Origin: Corydoras sp. C115
Taxonomy: Eukaryota > Chordata > Actinopteri > Siluriformes > Callichthyidae
Direction of reading: 5' to 3'
Length of the DNA: 64,000 nucleotides
Assembly: GCA_019802505.1 (NCBI GenBank)
Contig: JAFMOC010000446.1
Span: 1 to 64,000, forward strand
How positions within the stretch are numbered: position 1 is the stretch's first letter; each line of letters opens with the position of its first letter. The notes below the pieces were generated by a model that was not told where the DNA came from, searched no databases, and saw nothing but the letters and a program-made list of their open reading frames with translations. The position numbers were made by a program, and so were the translations under genes. Shown one piece after another: positions 55,601 through 62,964 of this stretch.

Positions 55601-58600
55601 CCCCTATCTATAGACCCTGGGCAGCACAGTGGCTTAGTGGTTGGCATGTTCTCCTCTCAGCGCTGTGGATCCAGGTCTGAATCCCTACCTCGGTGGAGTT
55701 TCCATGTTCTCCTCGTGTCCTTGTGGGTTTCCTCCGGGTTCTACGGGTTCCTCCCACAGTCCAAAAACATGGATTCAAGGTGAATTGGGCGCTCCAAATT
55801 GCCCCTATCTAAATTGATCCTGGGCAGAACAGTGGCTTAGTGGTTTAGCAAGTTCTCCTCTCAGCGCTGGGGATCCAGGTCTGAATCCCGATCTTATATG
55901 TTCTCTCCGTGTCCCTGTGGGTTTCCTCTGGGTTCTTCGGTTTCCTCCCACAGTCCAAAATGTCCTCCCCGTGTCCCTGTGGGTTTCCTCTGGGTTCTTC
56001 GGTTTCCTCCCACAGTCCAAAAATGTGGATTCAAGGTGAATTGGCTGCTCCAAATTGCCCCTATCTAAACAGACCCTGGGCAGCACAGTGGCTTAGTGGT
56101 TGGCATGTTCTCCTCTCAGCGCTGGGGATCCCGGTCTGAATCCCTACCTCGGTGGAGTTTCCATGTTCTCCTCGTGTCCTTGTGGGTTTCCTCCGGGTTC
56201 TTCGGTTTCCTCCCACAGTCCAAAAACGTGGATTCAAGGTGAATTGGCCGCTCCAAATTGCCCCTATCTAAATAGACCCTGGGTGGCATGGTGGCTTAGT
56301 GGTTGGCATGTTCTCCTCTCAGCGCTGGGGATCCAGGTCTGAATCCCTACCTCGGTGGAGTTTGCATGTTCTCCCCGTGTCTCTGTGGGTTTCCTTCAAG
56401 TTCTCCGGGTTCTTCCCACAGTCCAAAAACATGGATTCAAGGTGAATTGGCTGCTCTAAATTGCCCCTATATAATGTCTGTGTGTGCATCCAGTTAGAGA
56501 TTGATTCGAAAAGTTCTCCCCTGGATGGACATGGGGAACCCACCCCCCCTGTTTCGGGTGCTGGGCAGAGACACCCAGGAGAGGGCGCCAATCTATCACT
56601 GGGCACACACACACACATTATATGGGGCAATTTAGAGCACCTTGAATCCATGTTTGTGGACTGTGGGAGGAACCCGTAGGAAACCCATGTAGACATGGGG
56701 AGAACATGCAATCTCCACGCTGAGAGGAGAACATGCCAACGCGTCCACCATGGCGCCGCCCGTTTGTTTTGTAGTCGACAAAAGGGGGCGTGTCTTGATG
56801 ACCACATGGGTGAGGTCACATGGGTTCTTGCCCGTTAAGAACCCCTGATTCAATGGATACAGGAGGAAGGTGGGAAAACATGGCGACACCCCCTAGTGGA
56901 CCCTTGTCTCTGATATCGTTGTCTTTGTTCCGGAGAACCGTTAAGAACCCCCGATTCAATGGACGCAGGAGGAAGGTGAGAAAACATGGCGACGCCCCCT
57001 AGTGGACCCTTTGTCTCTGATATCGTTGTCTTTGTTCCGGAGAACCGTTAAGAACCCCCGATTCAATGGACGCAGGAGGAAGGTGAGAAAACATGGCGAC
57101 GCCCCCTAGTGGACCCTGTGTCTCTGATATCGTTGTCTTTGTTCCGGAGACCCGTTGAGAACCCCTGATTCAATGGACACAGTAAGAAGCCGAGAAAGCA
57201 CGGCGACGCCCCCTAGTGGACCCTCTGTCTCTGATATCGTTGTCTTTGTTCCGGAGACCCGTTGAGAACCCCTGATTCAATGGACGCAGGAGGAAGGTGG
57301 GAAAACATGGCGACGCCCCCTAGTGGACCCTCTGTCTCTGATATCGTTGTCTCCTTGTTCCGGAGACCCGTTTAGAACCCCTGATTCAATGGACGCAGGA
57401 GGAAGGCAGGGAAGCACGGCGACGCCCCCTAGTGGACCCTCTGTCTCTGATATCGTTGTCTTTGTTCAGGAGTGATATCGTTGTCTCTTTGTTCCGGAGA
57501 CCCGTTAAGAACCCTTGATTCAATGGACGCAGGAGGAAGGCGGGGAAGCATGGCGACGCCCCCTAGTGGACCCTCTGTCTCTGATATCGTTGTCTTTGTT
57601 CCGGAGACCCGTTGAGAACCCCTGATTCAATGGACGCAGGAGGAAGGCAGGGAAGCACGGCGACGCCCCCTAGTGGACCCTCTGTCTCTGATATCGTTGT
57701 CTTTGTTCCAGAGACCCGTTAAGAACCCCTGATTCAATGGACGCAGGAGGAAGGTGGGGAAGCACGGCGACGCCCCCTAGTGGACCCTCTGTCTCTGATA
57801 TCATTGTCTCTTTGTTCCGGAGAACCGTTAAGAACCCCTGATTCAATGGACGCAGGAGGAAGGCGGGAGGGCCCCCTAGTGGACCCTCTGTCTCTGATGT
57901 CTTCGTCTCTTTGTTCCGGAGACCCGTTAAGAACCCCTGATTCAATGGACGCAGGAGGAAGGTGGGAAAACATGGCGACGCCCCCTAGTGGACCCTCTGT
58001 CTCTGATATCGTTGTCTCTTTGTTCCGGAGAACCGTTAAGAACCCCAGATTTAATGGACGCAGAAGGAAGGCGGGGAAGCACGGCGACGCCCCCTGGTGG
58101 ACCCTCTGTCTCTGATATCGTTGTCCCTTTGTTCCGGAGACCCGTTTAGAACCCCTGATTCAATGGACGCAGGAGGAAGGCGGGGAAGCACGGCGACGCC
58201 CCCTAGTGGACCCTCTGTCTCTGATATCGTTGTCTTTGTTCCGGAGACCCGTTGAGAACCCCTGATTCAATGGATACAGGAGGAAGGCGGGGAAGCATGG
58301 CGACGCCCCCTAGTGGACCCTCTGTCTCTGATATCGTTGTCTTTGTTCCGGAGACCCGTTGAGAACCCCTGATCCAATGGACGCAGGAGGAAGGCGACGC
58401 CCCCTAGTGGACCCTCTGTCTCTGATATCTTCGTCTCTTTGTTCCGGAGACCCGTTTAGAACCCCTGATTCAGTGGACGCAGGAGGAAGGCGGGGAAGCA
58501 CGGCGACGCCCCCTAGTGGACCCTCTGTCTCTGATATCGTTGTCTTTGTTCAGGAGACCCGTTTAGAACCCCTGATCCAATGGACGCAGGAGGAAGGCGA

Positions 58601-59056
58601 CGCCCCCTAGTGGACCCTCTGTCTCTGATATCGTTGTCTCTTTGTTCCGGAGACCCGTTAAGAACCCTTGATTCAATGGACGCAGGAGGAAGGCGGGGAA
58701 GCACGGCGACGCCCCCTAGTGGACCCTCTGTCTCTGATATCGTTGTCTTTGTTCCGGAGACCCGTTAAGAACCCCTGACGCAGGAGGAAGATGGGGGAAA
58801 ATACGGTGACGCCCCCTAGTGGACCCTCTGTCTCTGATATCTTCGTCTCTTTGTGTTCTCAGGTCCGTCAGCGGCGGGCCCCTCACTGCCCCCCCGCGCC
58901 CCTCAGCAGCTCCTCTACAGCTATCAGGACCTGCGGAGTTTGAACGACATGTTCCCCAACATCGACTACGGGGTGATTCTGGGCGTGATGGAGACGCACC
59001 AGGGCAACAAGGACGCCGCAATCAACACCCTGCTGCAGATGACCGACGGGGTTTGA
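43804..59056 (+). CDS. Tollip-like protein, copy 3 (eight exons, intact)
   Basis: Exons 43804-43824, 44984-45091, 52488-52670, 52756-52908, 53251-53319, 54792-54873 and 58863-59056 join with matching phases (0,0,0,0,0,1) into 269 residues ending in TGA. That is seven exons by strict count; an optional eighth is discussed at 55002. It should act like TOLLIP as an endosomal or autophagic ubiquitin adaptor, but it has diverged. The Tom1-binding region shrinks to 36 residues without FLRI. The C2 domain has YCKIW in place of YCRIR and WNIM in place of WNKV. The linker gains an exon. The CUE domain keeps MFP (235-237) and the di-leucine (262-263) but reads DYGVILGVMETHQ where copy 1 has DKEVIRSVMEAQQ. 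LC3-type cores WTNV and WYSL remain. Its uninterrupted frame over seven exons implies selection for function. Confidence 0.9.
43830..44930 (+). repeat. Three tandem V-SINEs in intron 1 of copy 3
   Basis: Full copies at about 43885-44220, 44232-44560 and 44578-44925. The first and third share GACTTACAAGTAGGTTTGGCAC upstream, so the block arose by local duplication of about 690 bp rather than three insertions. Confidence 0.87.
44984..45091 (+). CDS. tollip copy 3, exon 2 (diverged Tom1-binding region)
   Basis: 36 codons, VYIGELPEDFVPGRRMSTQ to GQISITVVQ, phase 0/0, acceptor TTCAG, donor GTGCGC. Both ends are conserved; the Gln-rich middle is rewritten and 13 codons shorter than in copy 1. Confidence 0.88.
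45150..45800 (-). repeat. Two V-SINEs, minus orientation
   Basis: Copies at about 45160-45455 and 45465-45800, ending in CTAAGCCACC (reverse head). Intron 2 of copy 3. Confidence 0.86.
45801..46214. other. Intron 2 sequence with a 14-bp tandem repeat
   Basis: ACACGCCCACTGAC repeats five times at about 46030-46097. Elsewhere a decayed repeat (GGGCCCCCCCTAAGGGCC near 45836). No exon seen. Confidence 0.7.
46215..47835. repeat. (ACACA/ACATATATAC/ACACAAAAC)n complex microsatellite
   Basis: 1.6 kb of CA-rich repeats with regular TATATA and CAAAACA interruptions; a secondary period of about 60 bp is visible after 47100. Long Cys/Val and His/Thr frames are artefacts. Confidence 0.96.
47836..48224. 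other. Intron 2 unique sequence, nothing recognised
   Basis: A short run of GTCATGTG words at about 47930-47965 and otherwise unique DNA. No exon or known repeat identified. Confidence 0.5.
48225..49630 (+). repeat. V-SINE followed by a tandem array (about 185 bp) of its tail
   Basis: After one head-bearing copy (48229-48530), the tail recurs about six times with TAATTGAATGGCTGCTTTAA and GGTGTATCTGCCCAGC. No unit has a head, so only the 3' half was amplified. Confidence 0.87.
49631..50045. other. Intron 2 block homologous to intron 2 of copy 2
   Basis: GATTCAGTGAAATGTGATGG, CGTCTGAGAGCGTGAGAAC and ATTGGATTTGTTCTTTTCAA align with 28970-29065. A short GT/TA tract ends the block. Confidence 0.65.
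50046..50685. repeat. Two V-SINEs, tail to tail
   Basis: A plus copy (about 50055-50375) and a minus copy (about 50390-50685) meet at ATTCATTCATTATCTTCCGC, forming an imperfect inverted repeat. Confidence 0.86.
50686..51035 (-). other. Unassigned sequence, possibly 3' UTR of an old retrocopy
   Basis: Not a repeat found elsewhere in the window. Read on the minus strand it follows the short open frame at 51036-51236 and contains an ATTAAA word. No identity recognised. Confidence 0.3.
51036..51236 (-). other. Short open frame fragment of unknown origin
   Basis: On the minus strand a frame reads TSQSKLIKMLNEEEQKEKGH, then YFPKQETVPPTETKVDDVSQ and TISACNSTNRSDINSIWQEQ, then EC and stop (51036-51038). 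Its composition is protein-like (varied, charged, no low complexity), unlike all surrounding repeat frames. It could be the cytoplasmic tail of a membrane protein from a processed pseudogene. I do not recognise it, and the upstream part is replaced by a minisatellite. Confidence 0.3.
51225..52268 (+). repeat. Minisatellite of GTGGTCCTGT / TTTTGTTCTGTGGTCC words
   Basis: About 1 kb of 10-35 bp units such as GTGGTCCTGTTTTGTTCTGTG. Long frames on both strands (HRTTEQNRTT; CSVVLWCGPV) are artefacts. Intron 2 of copy 3. Confidence 0.95.
52269..52410. repeat. V-SINE fragment
   Basis: CCCATTCAGGGGCGAAACG, GCTGGGCAGATACCTCC and TTTTTGGACTGTG are decayed SINE words close to the exon 3 acceptor. Confidence 0.7.
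52488..52670 (+). CDS. tollip copy 3, exon 3 (C2 domain, first half)
   Basis: 61 codons, AKLTKNYGMTRMDPYCKIWL to LFLEIFDE, phase 0/0. Same length as copies 1 and 2. Substitutions include Arg to Lys at the human Arg78 position and NPQWNIMF for NPRWNKVI. Confidence 0.94.
52756..52908 (+). CDS. tollip copy 3, exon 4 (C2 domain, second half)
   Basis: 51 codons, RAFSNDSRIAWTNVTLP to MINLILSYS, phase 0/0, donor TCC|GTAAGT. VVDKWYSLTG keeps the Lys lost in copy 1. Confidence 0.94.
52909..53250. other. Intron 4 of copy 3, no repeat
   Basis: Unique sequence between donor GTAAGT and acceptor GATCGCAG. The first 30 bases (TTACGTTCCGTTACAG) match the start of intron 4 in copy 2 (TACGTTCCGTTACAG), further evidence that copies 2 and 3 are sisters. 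Confidence 0.75.
53251..53319 (+). CDS. tollip copy 3, extra linker exon 5a
   Basis: 23 codons, DRVVSNQAENASPEGVQTPL then SPQ, phase 0/0, acceptor GATCGCAG, donor CAG|GTAAGG. It has no counterpart in copy 1 or human TOLLIP. Being phase 0/0 it could be skipped without frame change. Confidence 0.6.
53445..54565 (+). repeat. Purine-rich minisatellite (AAGGAGAGGGGGCGTAC)
   Basis: 1.1 kb of 15-18 bp units, AAGGAGAGGGGCGCC and AAGGAGAGGGGGCGTAC, with a larger period of about 500 bp (the block starting near 53690 recurs near 54215). Nearly pure purine on the plus strand; triplex or G-quadruplex formation is possible. Intron 5a of copy 3. Confidence 0.95.
54792..54873 (+). CDS. tollip copy 3, linker exon 5b
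   Basis: SSPAGAPPAQVLTPAEHRGQ then RGRLPSA, ending phase 1 (GCA G|GTATGT). SSPAGAPPAQVLTP corresponds to SSLPAGMMPTQPPVVLMP of copy 1; the YQQGLGYVPIT part is not preserved. Confidence 0.75.
54874..55204. other. Intron sequence with a possible optional exon
   Basis: After ACCCGCAG (ending 55001) a frame compatible with exon 5b reads MPARGTSTGTGPSALPADPL, reminiscent of the MPAVYSQGGMPM start of copy 1 exon 6. I find no convincing phase 1 donor, so it may be a remnant of the original exon 6 start. Confidence 0.3.
55205..56755 (+). repeat. Tandem array (about 200 bp) of V-SINE head-plus-centre
   Basis: TGGCTTAGTGGTTGGCATG recurs near 55245, 55440, 55630, 56089 and 56291, with units joined by CCCCTATCTAAATAGACCCTGG. 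A minus-oriented SINE body closes the block (56545-56750). Confidence 0.87.
56815..58850 (+). repeat. About 107-bp satellite, 19 units, each with a reverse CTCF-like motif, in the last intron
   Basis: The unit reads GCCCCCTAGTGGACCCTCTG, TCTCTGATATCGTTGTCTTT, GTTCCGGAGACCCGTTGAGA, ACCCCTGATTCAATGGACGC and AGGAGGAAGGCGGGGAAGCA. Every unit holds GACGCCCCCTAGTGG or a variant (for example 57555-57569), which fits the reverse CTCF consensus at 14 of 15 positions. The end of the last unit (GATATCTTCGTCTCTTTGTG + TTCTCAG) is the acceptor of the final exon. Confidence 0.93.
58863..59056 (+). CDS. tollip copy 3, final exon (CUE domain and stop)
   Basis: Starts in phase 1 after TTCTCAG. GPSAAGPSLPPRAPQQLLYS precedes the CUE domain SLNDMFPNIDYGVILGVMET, then GNKDAAINTLLQMTDGV and TGA. 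MFP and the di-leucine are intact. Confidence 0.93.
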
Positions 59057-59424
59057 ATCCCGCACCACCAACGTGGAGCAGCACGGCCGTTTGGAATCCT
59101 CAGCGACACATTTTAAATTTTTTTTTTTGGGGGGGGGGTTATGTTAGGGGCACCTGTACATAGAAAACATCTAACAATGAAACATTAAAGGGATTGTAAT
59201 ATTTACTGGTTAGATTTTGATTATTTATAGTGGGGCTTGGATTGGTTGGAAGTGTCACATGACCGCGAGACGTCACTCATGCGTGCGTGATGTGTTTTTT
59301 TTTTTTTTTTTTTAAGGTGGACTGACCTCGGTGTTAGACCACCTTAAGAAAAACCATTTATACGAAAAATACAAAACTCTGTGACTTTTCATTCATAATG
59401 TGGAATTTAAAAATCACATGTTGA
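59057..59424 (+). other. 3' UTR and flank of tollip copy 3
   Basis: Short UTR with likely poly(A) signal ATTAAA at 59184-59189. CACCTGTACATAGAAAACAT aligns with copy 1 (CACCTGTGTATATAGAATAT), and GTGTCACATGACC and AAGGTGGACTGACC align with the copy 1 flank. A T run lies near 59292-59312. Confidence 0.7.
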
Positions 59425-60570
59425 GACACCTCAGTGGTTTAACATGTTCTCCTCTCAGCGCTGGGGATTCCACCCGAATCGAATCTGGGTGGAGGTTCCA
59501 TGTTCTCCCCGTGTCCTCGTGGGTTTCCTCAAGGTTCTCCGGTTTTCTCCCACAGTCCAAAAACATGGATCAAGTTAATTGAGTTCTCCAAATTGCCCCA
59601 TATAGAGTGTGTGTGTGTGTGTGAGTGTGTGCCCAGCGATGGATCTGCCCAGCGCCCGAGAAGTTCTCCCCTGGATGGGCATGGGGAACCCCACCGCGAC
59701 CCTAATAGAGGATAAAGAGGGAGATAATGAATGAATGAATGTTGAGACACCTCAGTGGTTTAGCATGTTCTCCTCTCAGTGCTGGGGATTCCCGGTTCGA
59801 ATCCCAATCTGGGTGGAGTTTCCATGTTCTCCCCGTGTCCGCGTGGGTTTCCTCCGGGTTCTCCGGTTTCCTCCCACAGTCCAAAGACATGGATCGAGGT
59901 CAATTGAATTCTCCAAATTGCCCCATATAAAGTGTGTGTGAGTGAGTGTCTCAGTGTGTGAGTGTGTCCCATGATAGATTGCCCAGCTCTCAAAATGTTC
60001 TCCACAGAATGGGTTTGGGGAACCCCCCCGTGACACTAGTGGAACATAATGGATGGATGAATAATGAGACGGGTGGCGCGGTGGCTTAGTGGTTTAGCAT
60101 GTTCTCCTCTCAGTGCTGGGTATTCCCAGTTCGAATCCCAATCTGGGTGGAGTTTCAATGTTCTCCCCGTGTCCACGTGGGTTTCCTCAGGGTTCTCCGG
60201 TTTCCTCCCACAGTCCAAAAACATGGATCAAGGTCAATTGAGTTCTCCAAATTGCCCCATATAGAGTGTGTGAGTGTGTGCCCAGTGATAGATTGCCCTC
60301 CCTGTCCTGGGTGTATCTGTCCAGCGCCCGAAACGTTCTCCCCTGGATGGACATGGGGAACCCCCCCCCCCCTTCCCCCACGCGAGCCTAATAGAGGATA
60401 AAGCCGAAGATAATGGATGGATAGATGTTGCGACACAGTGGCTTAGTGGTTTAGCATGTTCTCCTCTCAGCGCTGGGGATTCCCATTTCGAATCCCAATC
60501 TGGGTGGAGTTTCCATGTTCTCCCCGTGTCCACGTGGGTTTCCTCCGGGTTCTCTGGTTTCCTCCCACAG
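59425..60570 (+). repeat. Four V-SINEs in tandem, plus orientation
   Basis: Copies at about 59425-59735, 59750-60055, 60070-60420 and a 3'-truncated one at 60425-60570. The first two share the flank AATGTTGAGACACCTCAGTGG, so the pair is a local duplication. Confidence 0.87.
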
Positions 60571-60930
60571 CTCCACTTTCCGTTGAAGACATCGAGGATT
60601 TCTCTGGATTTGGATTTATGATGACGAGCTTTCTGCTGATTGGACGAGGCGTTGCCGGGGAACATCGGGAAATCAGAAGTGTTGGGTCAGCCGTCCAGCG
60701 TCCCTTCAAGCCACCATTGGAACTCCGACTCTGACGATTAATCGCAAAGCCATCTTGGAGAAGCGTCCGGCGCCGCAAACGGAGGAGGCGGAGCTTTGGA
60801 GAGCCGACTGAGGCGGCGAGGTTGACGCGGTTCTGAGGTGCGCTTGGCGTAATTTGCCCTTCGTTAAGATACGACTTTCTATTAATTACTAATATTAGCA
60901 GCCACTCTGTTCTTTGGATTCGATTATTTA
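60571..60930. other. GC-rich unique intergenic segment, no gene recognised
   Basis: Contains two ATTGG words and a GGAGGAGGCGGAGC stretch, promoter-like in composition, but no exon is visible. It interrupts a SINE exactly at its centre (CCTCCCACAG|CTCC). Confidence 0.45.
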
Positions 60931-62470
60931 TCCATGCTGGGCAGATACACCCAGGACAGGGGGGCAATCGATCACTGGACACACACTCACTCACACAGAA
61001 ACACTCTATATGGGGCAATTTGGAGAACTCAATTGACATTGATCCATGTTTTTGGACTGTGGGAGGAAACCGGAGAACCCGGAGGAAACCCACGCGGACA
61101 CGGGGAGAACATGGAAACTCCACCCAGATTGGGATTCGAACCGGGAATCCCCTGCGCTGAGAGGAGAACATGCTAAACCACTAAGCCACCATGCCACCCG
61201 TGTCAACATCCATCCATTATCTTTCACTATATCCTCTGTTAGGGTCGCGGGGGGGGGTTCCCCATACCCATCCAGGGGAGAATGTTTCGGGCTCTGGGCA
61301 GATACACCCAGGACAGGGGGGCAATCTATCACTGTGCACACACTCACTCACACACTCTATATGGGGCAATTTGGAGACTTCAATTGACCTTGCTCCATGT
61401 TTTTGGACTGTGGGAGGAAACCGGAGAACCCGGAGGAAACCCACGCGGACACGGGGAGAACATGGAAACTCCACCCAGATGGGGATTCGACCCACACACA
61501 CACTGTATAGGGGCAATTTAGAGCGGCCATTTTACCTTGATCCGTGTTTTCGGACTGTGGGAGGAAACCGGAGAACCTGGAGGAAACGAACACGGACACG
61601 GGGAGAACATGCAAACTCCACCCAGATCGGGGGGCGCTGGGCAGATACACCCATGACAGGAGGGCAAGCTATCACTGGACACACTCACTCACATACACAC
61701 TCTATATGGGGCAATTTGGAGAACTCAATTCACCATTTATTTTGGATAAATAAATATATAATATATATATATTATAGGGTGGCACGGTGGCTTAGTGGTT
61801 TGGCATGTTCTCCTCAGGGCTGGGGATTCCCGGTTCGAATCCCAATCTGGGTGGGGATTCCATGTTCTCCCCGTGTCCACGTGGGTTTCCTCCGGGTTCT
61901 CCGGATTCCCCCCACAGTCCAAAAACATGGATCAAGTCAATTGAGTTATTCAAATTGCCCCATATAGAGTATGTGAGTGTGTGCCCAGTGATTGATTGCC
62001 CCCCCACCCCCCCCCCCCCGTCCTGGGTGTATCTGTCCAGTGCCCGAAACGTTCTCCCCTGGATGGACATGGGGAACCCCCCCTCCCCCCACGCGACCCT
62101 AATAGAGGATAAAGCCGAAGATGATGGATGGATAGATGTTGCGACACAGTGGCTTAGTGGTTTAGCATGTTCTCCTCTCAGCGCTGGGGATTCCTGTTTC
62201 GAATCCCCATCTGGGTGGAGATTCCATGTTCTCCCTGTGTCCACGTGGGTTTCCTCCGGGTTCTCCGGTTTCCTCCCACAGTCCAAAAAACATGGATCAA
62301 GTCAATTGAGTTCTCCAAATTGCCCCATATCGAGTGTGTCTGTGTGAGTGTGTATCCAGTGATAGATCGCCCCCCTGTCCTGGGTGTATCTGCCCAGCAC
62401 CCGAAACGTTCTCCCCTGGATGGGCATGGAGAACCCCCCCCCCCCGACCCTAATAGAGGATAAAGAACAC
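60931..62470. repeat. V-SINE cluster between tollip copy 3 and the mucin gene
   Basis: Minus-orientation copies at about 60931-61200, 61205-61500 and 61500-61740, a (TA)n tract, then plus-orientation copies at about 61775-62125 and 62140-62468. The last ends about 10 bases from the mucin transcript end. Confidence 0.87.
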
Positions 62471-62474
62471 ACAG

Positions 62475-62736
62475 AAAGCAGACGGACTTTCGTTGCGTTA
62501 GTTTTATTCAGAGCTAAAAGAAAAAAGAACGAAAATAAAGTTTCTCACCAAAAATAAAAATAATAATAATAATAATTAAATAACGATGAGAGTAACGACG
62601 GCGCGTCGTTCATCTGGAGATGATTGTGAAAGAGCAGGAAACACTACGAGAGGAAAACAGAGCGAGTTCTGGAGACCGGGGAACCGACCAGGGAACGGTC
62701 CCGGAGCGGGACGGCCCGTCAGAGACGCAGGGAGGT
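62475..62736 (-). other. 3' UTR of the mucin gene with poly(A) signal
   Basis: On the minus strand the UTR runs from the stop codon to an AATAAA at 62503-62508 (TTTATT on plus). It is unique sequence with a short (AAT)n tract. Confidence 0.75.
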
Positions 62737-62926
62737 TCAGCGTCTCCGCCGTCGTCTCTGTGAGCCCGCGCAGTCGCTCGTCTGGCAGCCGCACGACTCC
62801 ACGTGGATGTAGGTGTAGGTGGTGGTGGATCCGTCCGGGCACCGCAGCGCCACCTGCTGCCGACTGGTCTGCTGCTCCTGACAGCACGAGCAGGAGTGAG
62901 TCAGTGAGTTCGCCTCGGCGGAGTAT
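62737..62926 (-). CDS. Gel-forming mucin (MUC5/MUC2 family), last exon
   Basis: The minus-strand exon opens after acceptor CTCGCTGCAG (62927 onward) and encodes 62 residues: YSAEANSLTHSCSCCQEQQT, then SRQQVALRCPDG, YTYIHVESCGCQTSDC and SQ followed by six Arg and a stop (62737-62739). HSCSCCQE, the CPDG turn and IHVESCGC are the signature of the C-terminal cystine-knot domain by which secreted mucins dimerise in the endoplasmic reticulum. It resembles human MUC5AC (HSCTCCQEE...YMHIESCLC, from memory). In human, MUC5B lies next to and converges on TOLLIP, so a muc5-type gene is expected. Only the final exon is in the window. Which fish paralog it is cannot be told. Confidence 0.88.
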
Positions 62927-62964
62927 CTGCAGCGAGAAGAGACAACAATCAGTTACACCAACAA

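Noticed and set aside
62576..62887. 103-codon minus-strand frame overlapping the mucin exon
   Set aside because: It is a shifted frame of the real cystine-knot exon and runs on into the 3' UTR.
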